Shown one piece after another: positions 1-7,194 of a DNA stretch of 19,721 bases. Every line of letters starts with the position of its first letter. Position 1 is the first letter of the stretch. A program made the position numbers and the translations under genes. Under the pieces are notes generated by a model, which was not told where the DNA came from, searched no databases, and saw nothing but the letters and a program-made list of their open reading frames with translations. This DNA is from Flavobacteriaceae bacterium. GTDB taxonomy: Bacteria > Bacteroidota > Bacteroidia > Flavobacteriales > Flavobacteriaceae. Where the stretch lies: NCBI GenBank assembly GCA_023262245.1, contig JALRDC010000059.1:1-19721 (forward strand). The letters are read 5' to 3'.

Positions 1-1
1 A

Positions 2-229
2 AATAAAGATTATCTAAAATTAAATAAGAAATATTCTGAAAGAAAAATAATTGACTATTTTATAAAAGATAAAAAAAACCCATCCTCATTAGTTAACTCT
101 TTATCTTATTCAAAAGAAAATTCATTGGTAGTGAGAGATATTTTACCTGAACAATCAATACTTAAACTAAGATTTTTCTACTTTGACGCGTTTGCCTTTT
201 TAACAGTGCCCCAAAATCAACGACCATGA
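2..229 (+). pseudogene. Alpha-E (DUF403) family protein fragment, truncated at both ends
   Basis: The open frame enters from the left edge and stops at a TGA at 227-229. About 50 residues align without gaps, by memory, to the conserved core of alpha-E proteins: a tyrosine-rich helix, then D-x-x-NPSS, then a KEN helix and V-V-R-D. Alpha-E proteins are usually about 300 residues and travel with circularly permuted ATP-grasp and transglutaminase-like genes. The family normally continues with a conserved Trp and about 170 more residues. Here similarity fades just after the VRD motif (near base 160-180) and the frame closes soon after, so the 3' part is missing. The segment is visibly more AT-rich than the following 200 bases. 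The family call comes from motif recognition only. A divergent intact gene with an unusual C-terminus is possible but less likely. Confidence 0.5.
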
Positions 230-323
230 GTCCAGTTTTTGACAAATTTTGCAACTTAATTGGATTACGGATGAATAACAGAGTAAGATCAATGCAGACT
301 GCAAACATCAACAGTCCGCTGAC
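230..323. other. Non-coding or degenerate stretch with altered composition
   Basis: No convincing gene is visible between the truncated alpha-E frame and the small membrane frame. A 41-codon frame opening with ATG at 225 has no recognisable motif. From about base 180 the sequence becomes less AT-rich than the first 170 bases, and it contains short frames in different phases. This is what a rearrangement scar or decayed gene would look like. No terminal inverted repeats or transposase motifs were found. Confidence 0.3.
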
Positions 324-518
324 ATGCTGTCAAAGCCAGCAAAGAAGCTAGGCGAACACGACATGCAAGCAATTCCTGTGTATCAGGCTGACAGCTTTAA
401 GGTGGTCCATGGCGCGAACTTGGGCATCTGGTTAGCAATACTAATTTCTGTAGTACTTCCAATAGGACTTATAGTTGTGGTTGAAAACGAGATAAAAAAA
501 AAGTTCCCAAAAGAATGA
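324..518 (+). CDS. Small hypothetical single-pass membrane protein
   Basis: I do not recognise this 64-codon frame. It has a hydrophilic N-terminus, one strongly hydrophobic segment at about residues 33-53 containing a Pro-Ile-Gly, and a charged Lys-rich tail (E-N-E-I-K-K-K). That is the layout of a single-pass or tail-anchored membrane protein, or of the last helix of a larger transporter. A second in-frame ATG at 363 would give a 51-residue product that keeps the membrane segment. It lies 91 bases before dut on the same strand, inside the composition-shifted stretch. It may be a genuine small gene or the 3' remnant of a larger membrane-protein gene lost in the rearrangement suspected upstream. 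The in-frame region is closed by a TAA at 276-278, so no long N-terminus survives. Confidence 0.35.
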   Translation: MLSKPAKKLGEHDMQAIPVYQADSFKVVHGANLGIWLAILISVVLPIGLIVVVENEIKKKFPKE

Positions 519-609
519 TTTTCCGTTAACAAATAGCGTGAAAGTAATCGGGATTTCTGAAAGAAAGGAAAGCGGTTTTTGTAAATTTAACCCTTACAAA
601 AGAACAACT

Positions 610-1047
610 ATGATTGAAGTTTTAGTCCAAAATGAAAGCCCTTATGAACTCCCATTTTATGCAACAAAAGCGGCTGCAGGGGTTGACTTGAAAGCGGTAA
701 TTAATTCACCATTAACGTTAAAACCCTTAGAACGAAAAATCATTGGTACGGGATTAAAAATAGCACTTCCAGAAGGTTATGAAGCCCAAGTACGTCCTCG
801 CAGCGGATTGGCAGCCAAGCATGGGATTTCAGTTCTTAATGCTCCAGGTACTATAGATGCGGATTATCGAGGAGAAATTGGAGTACTATTAGTAAACTTG
901 TCTAATGAATCTTTTACTATTGAACCAGGGGAACGCATTGCTCAGTTGGTGTTAGCAAAACACGAACAAATTGAATGGAAGTTGACAGCACAGCTTACTG
1001 AAACTGATCGCGGTGCTGGAGGATTTGGAAGTACTGGAAAAAAATAA
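610..1047 (+). CDS. dut: dUTP diphosphatase (dUTPase), trimeric type
   Basis: This enzyme hydrolyses dUTP to dUMP and pyrophosphate in the cytoplasm. It keeps uracil out of DNA and supplies dUMP for thymidylate synthesis. The 145-residue product has all five motifs of the homotrimeric family in order: AGVDLKA (23-29), PRSGLAAK (63-70), GTIDADYRGE with the catalytic Asp (80-89), GERIAQLV (107-114) and the glycine-rich tail GAGGFGSTG (135-143), which closes over the nucleotide. The length matches the family. I chose ATG 610. The frame can be extended to a GTG at 538, but those 24 residues are basic and unlike any dUTPase N-terminus. It is the first gene of an operon whose next ATG begins 3 bases after its stop codon. 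Confidence 0.95.
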   Translation: MIEVLVQNESPYELPFYATKAAAGVDLKAVINSPLTLKPLERKIIGTGLKIALPEGYEAQVRPRSGLAAKHGISVLNAPGTIDADYRGEIGVLLVNLSNESFTIEPGERIAQLVLAKHEQIEWKLTAQLTETDRGAGGFGSTGKK

Positions 1048-1049
1048 CG

Positions 1050-2066
1050 ATGAAGATAATTGTCCCCATGGCTGGGCGGGGTTCTCGTTTAAGGCCTCAC
1101 AGTTTAACAACACCAAAACCATTAATTGCTGTAGCTGGAGCGCCCATAGTAAATCAGCTGGTTTTAGAGATTGCAAAAGTTGTTGAAGAACCGATAACAG
1201 ATATTGGATTCATACTGGGAGATCCAGCTTTTTTTGGAGATAAGGAGGTTGATTCTTTAAAAGAATTAGCAATATCCCTTGGGGCAAAACCGCATATTTT
1301 TAGACAAGATCAACCCTTAGGAACGGGTCATGCTATTATGTGCGCTCAAAGCATCCTTGAAGGGCCAACGGTGGTTGCCTATGCAGACACATTAATTCGA
1401 GCAAAATTAACTCTAGATCCAAAAGCGGATGCCGTTATATGGGTCAAAAAAGTGGCAGCGCCTGAAAGTTTTGGAGTAGTGGCTTTAGATGATCAAAACA
1501 GCATCATAAATTTGATCGAAAAACCACAAGAATTTATTTCTGACCTGGCGGTGATAGGCATCTATTATTTTAAAGCAATAGAAAAACTAAAAACAGCATT
1601 AGAAAAAGTAGTGGCCCAAGAGTTAAAAGCAGGAGAAGAATACCAAATTAATCATGGCATCCTTGCAATGATTAAAGCAGGGGCTGTGTTTAAAGCAGGA
1701 ACAGTAGAACACTGGATGGATTGTGGAAACCCTGAGGTTACGCTCCAAACAAACTCCCAAATGTTAGAATTAAAAAACAAGGAAGGTGAATCATTGACTC
1801 ACCCTACGGCAAAAGTGGAAAATAGCGAGATCATACCGCCTTGTTTTATCGGAGAAAATGTCCGAATTAAAAACAGTGTAATAGGTCCTGGAGTATCTAT
1901 CGGCGAGGGGACATTAATTGAAAACTGCCAATTAAAAAATTGTTTAATCCAAAAACACACAATTCTCGAAAATCTTCGCTTGGATAAAGCAATGATTGGA
2001 AATCATGTTCGTTACAAAGGAAACCCTACCTTTGTAAGTCTAGGAGATTACTCACAGCTTGATTAA
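1050..2066 (+). CDS. Sugar-1-phosphate nucleotidyltransferase with hexapeptide-repeat tail (GlmU/RmlA-like)
   Basis: The protein is predicted to transfer a nucleotidyl group from an NTP to a sugar-1-phosphate, giving an activated sugar for envelope glycans. Residues 1-235 form the nucleotidyltransferase domain. It opens with MAGRGSRLRP and then the TTPKPL motif with the catalytic Lys near 23. Further on are Q-PLGTGHA, a metal-binding Asp in AYADT (near 113) and IEKP (near 160). From about residue 245 a run of I/V-G-x-x-x-x-I repeats indicates a left-handed beta-helix, as in GlmU-type enzymes, though shorter than in E. coli GlmU. The substrate cannot be read from the sequence. GlcNAc-1-P or Glc-1-P are plausible, and dTDP-Glc or GDP-Man synthesis are alternatives. 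It sits 2 bases from the dut stop and 2 bases before the lipoprotein gene, so co-transcription is very likely. Confidence 0.85.
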   Translation: MKIIVPMAGRGSRLRPHSLTTPKPLIAVAGAPIVNQLVLEIAKVVEEPITDIGFILGDPAFFGDKEVDSLKELAISLGAKPHIFRQDQPLGTGHAIMCAQSILEGPTVVAYADTLIRAKLTLDPKADAVIWVKKVAAPESFGVVALDDQNSIINLIEKPQEFISDLAVIGIYYFKAIEKLKTALEKVVAQELKAGEEYQINHGILAMIKAGAVFKAGTVEHWMDCGNPEVTLQTNSQMLELKNKEGESLTHPTAKVENSEIIPPCFIGENVRIKNSVIGPGVSIGEGTLIENCQLKNCLIQKHTILENLRLDKAMIGNHVRYKGNPTFVSLGDYSQLD

Positions 2067-2068
2067 GA

Positions 2069-2848
2069 ATGACAAAGATTATTAAAAGCATAACGGTCGG
2101 TATTATTTTGGCTTTGATCTTTATTGGCTGTAAATCCGTAGCGGTATTGCCCACCAAGACACCGGTAAAGAATGCAAACTTAGAAGCATTGGCAGCAAGA
2201 ATAAAAAGCAGTTATCCTAAGATAGATAAAGTTCGCTCCCGTATTAAAGCCACCTATGACGACGGGAAAAGGAAACAGCAAGTGATTGTTCAACTTCGGA
2301 TGGAGAATAAAAAGACCATTTGGCTGAGTGCTACGATGCTGATTCCCATTGCAAAAATATTGATTACACCAGAACAAGTATCTTTTTACGAAAAGTTTCA
2401 AAAAACTTATTTTGAAGGAAATTTTGATCTGATCAATGCTCCTTTTAACACTTCTTTTGGTTATACGGATATTGAAAACATCTTTTTAGGAAAACCCTTT
2501 TTAGACCCTGGAGTTGGAAAATGGAAACAAATTTCAAATCCACAACATTATATTTTAATTCCACAAGGGAACCGTTCTGGATTACAACCCACCTTATTTT
2601 TTGACCCCGTGAGCTTTTTGTTAAAAGAGCAACGCGTACTTATTCCAGATAGTTCGTATAGCCTTACTATAAAATATTTAAATCATTTGAAGGTGGAAGG
2701 GAAATCCTTACCTAGTTTAATTGAAGTGACCCTATTTGACGGAAACAAATCCCAGCGTTTAGAAATGGAATTTACCCGTACAGACTTTACCGAGGGGATC
2801 AGCTTTCCTTTTGAAATTCCCCAGGGGTATTCAAAAATTGAGTTTTAA
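2069..2848 (+). CDS. DUF4292 family lipoprotein (LolA/LolB-like fold)
   Basis: This is a 259-residue predicted outer-membrane lipoprotein. An N-terminal hydrophobic segment ends in F-I-G-C, with the lipidated Cys at about residue 21, and there is no retention signal I can interpret. The body has many amphipathic beta strands. It includes the stretch around residues 48-105 (KVRSRIKATYDDG, then TIWLSATMLIPIAKILIT), typical of DUF4292. From family knowledge, DUF4292 proteins have a LolA/LolB-like half-barrel and are placed with lipoprotein or lipid transfer to the outer membrane in Bacteroidota. The exact role is inferred. The gene lies between a sugar nucleotidyltransferase and an EnvC-like gene. 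Its TAA is followed directly by the ATG of the next gene with no spacer, so the two are surely co-transcribed and probably translationally coupled. Confidence 0.8.
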   Translation: MTKIIKSITVGIILALIFIGCKSVAVLPTKTPVKNANLEALAARIKSSYPKIDKVRSRIKATYDDGKRKQQVIVQLRMENKKTIWLSATMLIPIAKILITPEQVSFYEKFQKTYFEGNFDLINAPFNTSFGYTDIENIFLGKPFLDPGVGKWKQISNPQHYILIPQGNRSGLQPTLFFDPVSFLLKEQRVLIPDSSYSLTIKYLNHLKVEGKSLPSLIEVTLFDGNKSQRLEMEFTRTDFTEGISFPFEIPQGYSKIEF

Positions 2849-4066
2849 ATGAGAACAGGCCTCTTATTACTATTGTTTTTTTGGATGGGAATAGGATCCT
2901 CCTTTGCCCAAGAAACTTCAGAACAACAGAAAAAATTAGAAGCCCAAAGAATCCGCTTAAAAAAAGAGATCAAGCAAATCAACAATCTGTTATTTACGAA
3001 TACTAAAACACGAAAGAATGCACTAACTGAAGTAGAAGATTTACAGGTCAAATTAAATGTCCGCTCAGAGTTAATAAAAGTAACGAATCAACAGGCGAAC
3101 CTTTTAACCCGAAGAATAAAAATTAACCAAAGGAGTATTTCAGATCAAGAATATGAATTAGAGCAATTAAAACGGGAGTATGCAAAAATGATTCAGAAGT
3201 CTTATGCAAGTAAGTCGTTACAAAACCGATTGATGTTTTTATTTTCATCAGAAAGTTTTCTTCAAGCTTACAAACGGATTCAATATCTAAAGCAATACGC
3301 TCGCTACCGACGCAATCAAGGAAAAGCCATCGCAGAGAAAACGAATTTATTGAAACAATTAAACGAAACGCTTAAGGAAGAAAAAGCAACCAAACTGACT
3401 TTAATAGAGGAAAACCGTGCAGTACAAGAACAATTGGAAAAAGAACGCAAACAGCAAGAAGCGTTGATTAAAACCCTTAGACGAAAAGAGCGCACGCTGG
3501 CAGCTCAAATATCAAAAAAGGAAAAACAGCAAAAAGCCATTGATCTTGAAATCAATCGATTAATCCGTGAAGCCATTGCCGCATCAAACCGAGCTGCAGG
3601 GAAATCAGCAAAAAATACCTTTGAACTAACCCCCGAAGCAAAATTGATTGCCAACAATTTTCAAGCGAATAAAGGCCGTCTCCCTTGGCCTTTAGAAAAA
3701 GGGGTTGTTATTCAAGGCTTTGGAAGACAACGCCATCCAGTAGTTAAAACAACAACCATACAAAGCAATGGTGTGATACTGGCGACGGAGCCCTCGGCTC
3801 AAGTTAGATCTGTTTTTGAAGGAGAAGTTATGTCTGTAATTGTTATTAAAGGAAGTAACCCCTCTGTTTTAATACGCCATGGAAACTTTATTACCCTCTA
3901 CACAAACTTGGCAAAACTCTATGTCAAAAAGGGAGAAAAAGTAAAAGCAAAACAAGCCATAGGAGAGGTGTTTACCAACCGTCAAACAGGCAAAACCCAA
4001 TTGCAATTTGGAATCTTTAATAATGTAAAAGCACTAAACCCTAAGGATTGGGTTTACCAAATGTAG
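2849..4066 (+). CDS. EnvC-like murein hydrolase activator with degenerate LytM (M23) domain
   Basis: This 405-residue protein is predicted to be periplasmic. A signal peptide ends in SSFAQ near residue 21. A long charged, coiled-coil region follows (about 22-260, rich in Glu, Lys and Gln). The C-terminal LytM-type beta domain starts at LPWPL (residue 278). In active M23 peptidases zinc is held by H-x-x-x-D and H-x-H. Here the first site reads IQSNGVI and the second LQFGI, so the zinc ligands are replaced, while the structural RHG (near 353) is kept. Loss of zinc ligands with an N-terminal coiled coil is the hallmark of EnvC/NlpD-type activators, which switch on peptidoglycan amidases at division sites. 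It is the last gene of the dut operon. Its stop lies 3 bases from the stop of the opposite-strand SPOR gene. Confidence 0.85.
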   Translation: MRTGLLLLLFFWMGIGSSFAQETSEQQKKLEAQRIRLKKEIKQINNLLFTNTKTRKNALTEVEDLQVKLNVRSELIKVTNQQANLLTRRIKINQRSISDQEYELEQLKREYAKMIQKSYASKSLQNRLMFLFSSESFLQAYKRIQYLKQYARYRRNQGKAIAEKTNLLKQLNETLKEEKATKLTLIEENRAVQEQLEKERKQQEALIKTLRRKERTLAAQISKKEKQQKAIDLEINRLIREAIAASNRAAGKSAKNTFELTPEAKLIANNFQANKGRLPWPLEKGVVIQGFGRQRHPVVKTTTIQSNGVILATEPSAQVRSVFEGEVMSVIVIKGSNPSVLIRHGNFITLYTNLAKLYVKKGEKVKAKQAIGEVFTNRQTGKTQLQFGIFNNVKALNPKDWVYQM

Positions 4067-4069
4067 CGT

Positions 4070-5035
4070 TTATCGTTCTTCTAAATACCAGGCTTCTTCC
4101 TCTAGGGTATATTTTAAGAAATACAGCATATTAATGGCCTCCTTTTTTGAGGCATATCTTCCATAGGCAACTCGATAGATCCCCTCAGGGTTTACTTGAG
4201 CTAGGGCAGCTGGATATCCCTCTGCTTCTAAAGCAACGACCTTTTTTTCGGCGTTCTCAAGCGAGCGAAAGGAACCTGCAATTACACTGTAATAGACTTG
4301 ATCAAGAATAACTTCTTCCTCAACAGGGGTTGCAGCTACTGTGACATCTATTGTTGAAAGATTTCCCAAATCAAATGTTGCCTCTTGTACATTTTTTTCA
4401 ATTTGTTGTTGTGCCTTTTCTTGTTCTGCAACACGCTGCTCGGTAACATAACGGTCACTAAAAAAGTAAGCCGTACCCAGTAAAGCAATTCCAATAACCC
4501 CTATAGCTGCATAACGCAAAAGGGGTGATTTTTTTTCATTTTGTTCCTGTTCAGGAGTAAACATTAAGTCATCTTTGTTTGTATCTGCCATGACATTTAA
4601 GGTTTTTGGTTTATATATTTTTTCTTCAATAGGTTTTCGTTCAAAAGCATTTAATCCAAATGATTTTAAATCAAAATTTATTTTTCCCCAAGGGGTAAAT
4701 TGTATTTTCTTTTCAGTGTTTAATCGGATTTCTCCTACACCCGGAAAACGAAGGGTTTGAGTTTGAAGCCTTTTTTTCCAACTACTCACTTCTTTTTCAA
4801 TCAAGCGAAGTGCATATTCGTAGGAGATTTTTTCTTTACGCGCTACATAGTGTGCTAAAACACCATCGTTTGCTACTAAGAGTTGATTGAAGTTTACTTC
4901 TTTTCGTGGGGGATAAAACAAGCCATCAGGATTTACTCGCGCTCCGAAAGAACGCGTTAAGAAAGCACCAAAATGAGGAATGGTGACACACTCATATTGG
5001 TAGAGTAGCTCTTGAATAAATCGGGTTAGTTGCAT
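4070..5035 (-). CDS. HU-like (CCDC81-type) and SPOR domain transmembrane protein
   Basis: The 321-residue protein has three parts. Residues 1-130 contain two small alpha/beta modules resembling the HU-like domains found in Bacteroidota SPOR proteins. The first carries VTIPHFGAFLTR and VNPDGLFYPP, the second LRFPGVGEIRL. A single membrane helix lies at about 174-193. After a charged linker, a SPOR domain follows at about 247-320 (YYSVIAGSF, then GIYRVAYGRYASKKEA). SPOR domains bind glycan strands stripped of stem peptides at the septum. The expected topology puts the HU part in the cytoplasm and SPOR in the periplasm. Start: ATG at 5035. The frame continues upstream to 5185, but that would overlap dprA and adds 50 residues of unrelated sequence. 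It is divergent from dprA with 82 bases between. DNA binding by the HU part is not shown by the sequence. Confidence 0.85.
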   Translation of the reverse strand: MQLTRFIQELLYQYECVTIPHFGAFLTRSFGARVNPDGLFYPPRKEVNFNQLLVANDGVLAHYVARKEKISYEYALRLIEKEVSSWKKRLQTQTLRFPGVGEIRLNTEKKIQFTPWGKINFDLKSFGLNAFERKPIEEKIYKPKTLNVMADTNKDDLMFTPEQEQNEKKSPLLRYAAIGVIGIALLGTAYFFSDRYVTEQRVAEQEKAQQQIEKNVQEATFDLGNLSTIDVTVAATPVEEEVILDQVYYSVIAGSFRSLENAEKKVVALEAEGYPAALAQVNPEGIYRVAYGRYASKKEAINMLYFLKYTLEEEAWYLEER

Positions 5036-5038
5036 ACC

Positions 5039-5046
5039 CAAAAATA
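5039..5046 (-). promoter_or_regulatory. Possible -7 box (TATTTTTG) for the HU/SPOR gene
   Basis: Read on the minus strand, TATTTTTG fits the Bacteroidota -7 consensus TAnnTTTG. It lies only 3 bases before the ATG at 5035, and no TTG occurs at the usual distance upstream. In an AT-rich gap this may be chance. If used, the mRNA would begin at or beside the start codon. Confidence 0.2.
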
Positions 5047-5084
5047 ATAAAATATTAGTACAAAGCTTAAAACGAGAAGGAAGA

Positions 5085-5110
5085 AGGTTTAGTATATTCG
5101 TATTAAACCT
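5085..5110. repeat. Inverted repeat in the HU/SPOR-dprA divergent gap
   Basis: AGGTTTA (5085-5091) and TAAACCT (5104-5110) form perfect 7-base arms around a 12-base spacer, ending 7 bases before the dprA ATG. The spacing suits a dimeric repressor site rather than a terminator, since no U-run follows. No regulator gene is nearby, so a role is only a possibility. Confidence 0.3.
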
Positions 5111-5117
5111 CAAAACC

Positions 5118-6215
5118 ATGACGCAACTCGAAGCTTGCCTACTTTTAGATTGCCTTCCCGGCATTGGGTTCCAACGTTCTATCAAGCTTCTATTACATTT
5201 TGGAGGCGCTCCTGCAGTTTTTGATGCAAAGCCTCGCGAATGGAGTTCCGTTGCTGGTATTGGAGCGTTAGCCTGTAAATCATTAGCTACTTGGAGAACC
5301 TATGAGAATCAAGTAAAACAATCCATAGAAAGGCTAAAACAATACAATGTTAAATTCCTCTTTTTTGGTTCGGAAGGCTACCCTGTACCTCTTACCTATT
5401 GTCCAGATGCTCCTTTAGTTCTTTTTTATCAAGGGAATCCTGAGTTTAAGGATCGAAAAATTCTCAGTATTGTAGGAACCCGGCGCAACACTCCACATGG
5501 GCGTGCTTTTTGCCAGGAACTGATACAAAATCTAAAACCCTATGACCCTATAATTTGTTCGGGATTGGCAAGAGGTATTGACGTGATTGCGCACCAGACT
5601 GCTTTAAAACAAGGGATGCAAACGGTAGCCTGCTTGGCACACGGTTTTGACCGGATTTATCCTGAGAATCACAGCACAATTGCTCAGCAAATTCTCAATC
5701 AGGGAGCATTACTAACCGAATTCTTACCTGAGACTGCATTTCATCGGGCGAATTTTCCCAGAAGAAATCGGCTTATTGCTGGAATGGCACATGCCACAGT
5801 AGTGATTGAAACAGGAGAAAAGGGAGGAAGTATGAATACGGCGAACCTTGCCCATCAATACGGGCGTGAATTATTTGTTGTACCGGGACGCTATAGCGAT
5901 CATAAAAGTCAAGGGTGTCATCAACTATTAGTGGAACAAAAAGCACAACTTATTTCAAAACCGGAACATTTAATTGATGCGCTAGGATGGAAAAAATTTA
6001 CCAAACCCAAACCAATTCAAAAAGAACTTTTTACTGAATTAACTCAGCAGCAGCAATCGCTGATTCAATTGATGCAAACGAAGTCGAAAGTTCATTTGGA
6101 TGTGCTAGCCCTAGAAACGAAACAAAGAATTGCTACGGTTGTCGCGGCATTGATGGAATTGGAAATGAAAGGAGTTGTTAGAGCCCTTCCCGGGAAATAT
6201 TACGAATTGATTTAA
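5118..6215 (+). CDS. dprA: DNA-processing protein DprA
   Basis: DprA binds incoming single-stranded DNA during transformation and loads RecA onto it in the cytoplasm. The 365-residue length fits the family. An N-terminal helical region (LPGIGFQRSIKLL, then VAGIG) carries helix-hairpin-helix-like turns. The Rossmann-like domain follows: ILSIVGTRRNTPHG (115-128), SGLARGIDVIAHQ (148-160), the GFDRIYP turn (176-182), NFPRRNRLIAG (212-222) and the GEKGGSMNTANLA loop (233-245). The C-terminal 60 residues look like the DprA winged-helix domain. The ATG at 5118 is the first in-frame start and leaves 82 bases to the divergent SPOR gene. Its TAA overlaps the trpS stop by 4 bases on the opposite strand. 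recA lies 2 kb downstream but is transcribed separately. Confidence 0.95.
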   Translation: MTQLEACLLLDCLPGIGFQRSIKLLLHFGGAPAVFDAKPREWSSVAGIGALACKSLATWRTYENQVKQSIERLKQYNVKFLFFGSEGYPVPLTYCPDAPLVLFYQGNPEFKDRKILSIVGTRRNTPHGRAFCQELIQNLKPYDPIICSGLARGIDVIAHQTALKQGMQTVACLAHGFDRIYPENHSTIAQQILNQGALLTEFLPETAFHRANFPRRNRLIAGMAHATVVIETGEKGGSMNTANLAHQYGRELFVVPGRYSDHKSQGCHQLLVEQKAQLISKPEHLIDALGWKKFTKPKPIQKELFTELTQQQQSLIQLMQTKSKVHLDVLALETKQRIATVVAALMELEMKGVVRALPGKYYELI

Positions 6216-7180
6216 TAACCTATTTTGTCACGAACACGAAGCAAGACCTGGCTAGCAACAATTCTTGCTTTTTCTGCTCCTTTGGCCAAAGCAATATAAA
6301 CTTCTTCAGGATGTTGATGGAAATAATCATACCGCTCTCTCTCTTTAGAAAAATGGTCTAAGATATATTCGAAAAGTAGTTGTTTTGCATATCCATATCC
6401 CATTCCCCCAGCAAGATAACGCGCTCTCAATTCGTTAACGGAAGAGGTGGGTGCAAGTAATGCGTAAAGTGCAAAAACATTACATTTTTCAGGATCTTTG
6501 GGATCTTCTAAGGGCGTGCTGTCGGTTTGGATTCCCATGATTTGTTTTCTCAAATCTTTTTCTGGAAGGAAGACATTAATGGTATTGTTTTTCGATTTGC
6601 TCATTTTTTGCCCATCAGTTCCCGGAATATGATGAGAGTTTTCCTGAATTTTAGCTTTGGGAATCACAAAGGTTTCCCCCATTTGATGATTAAAACGCGA
6701 GGCGACATCCCGGGTAATTTCCAAATGTTGCAATTGGTCTTTGCCAACGGGCACGATCTCTGCATCGTAAAGTAAGATGTCAGCAGCCATTAACATAGGG
6801 TAGGTGAATAATCCTGTATTGATATCTTCAAGATGTTCAGATTTATCTTTAAAAGAATGGGCTAAAGTAAGGCGTTGATAAGGGAAAAAACAGTTGAGGT
6901 ACCATGCTAATTCCGTGACTTCGCTCACATCACTTTGTCGGTAAAAATGTGTTTTTTCAATATCTAAGCCACATGCTAACCAAGTAGCTGCAGTGGCGAA
7001 GGTATTTTCACGCAGAGCCTCCCCATTTTTTATTTGGGTTAAGGAGTGTAAATCGGCAATAAACAAAAAAGAATTGTCACTTGTGGCTTTCGCCATTTCA
7101 ATGGCTGGGAGTACCGCTCCCAATAAATTCCCTAAGTGAGGCGTGCCTGTAGATTGCACTCCTGTTAAAATTCTTGCCAT
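6212..7180 (-). CDS. trpS: Tryptophan--tRNA ligase
   Basis: This class Ic aminoacyl-tRNA synthetase charges tRNA-Trp with tryptophan using ATP in the cytoplasm. The 322-residue product has the N-terminal GVQSTGTPHLGN segment (residues 7-18), whose PHLGN is the family's HIGH-type signature. MAADILLYDA (131-140) and VPVGKDQLQH (143-152), which form the tryptophan pocket, follow. KMSKS is at 192-196, and the length is typical of bacterial TrpRS. The start at ATG 7180 is supported twice. Bacterial TrpRS proteins begin close to this residue, and a near-ideal promoter lies just upstream. A longer frame to 7225 would begin at a TTG that is itself the -33 box of that promoter. It is a single-gene transcript, divergent from the acyltransferase gene. 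Confidence 0.96.
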   Translation of the reverse strand: MARILTGVQSTGTPHLGNLLGAVLPAIEMAKATSDNSFLFIADLHSLTQIKNGEALRENTFATAATWLACGLDIEKTHFYRQSDVSEVTELAWYLNCFFPYQRLTLAHSFKDKSEHLEDINTGLFTYPMLMAADILLYDAEIVPVGKDQLQHLEITRDVASRFNHQMGETFVIPKAKIQENSHHIPGTDGQKMSKSKNNTINVFLPEKDLRKQIMGIQTDSTPLEDPKDPEKCNVFALYALLAPTSSVNELRARYLAGGMGYGYAKQLLFEYILDHFSKERERYDYFHQHPEEVYIALAKGAEKARIVASQVLLRVRDKIGY

Positions 7181-7194
7181 TTTAAACTTTTTAT

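Noticed and set aside
1..323. Insertion-sequence end as the cause of the composition change
   Set aside because: No transposase motif, terminal inverted repeat or target duplication could be seen. The alpha-E-like similarity explains the first 160 bases better.
538..609. GTG-initiated N-terminal extension of dut
   Set aside because: The 24 extra residues do not resemble any dUTPase start. The ATG at 610 gives the normal family length.
5036..5185. 50-codon N-terminal extension of the HU/SPOR protein
   Set aside because: It would run into the dprA coding region on the other strand and adds no family-like sequence. ATG 5035 starts right at the first HU-like module.
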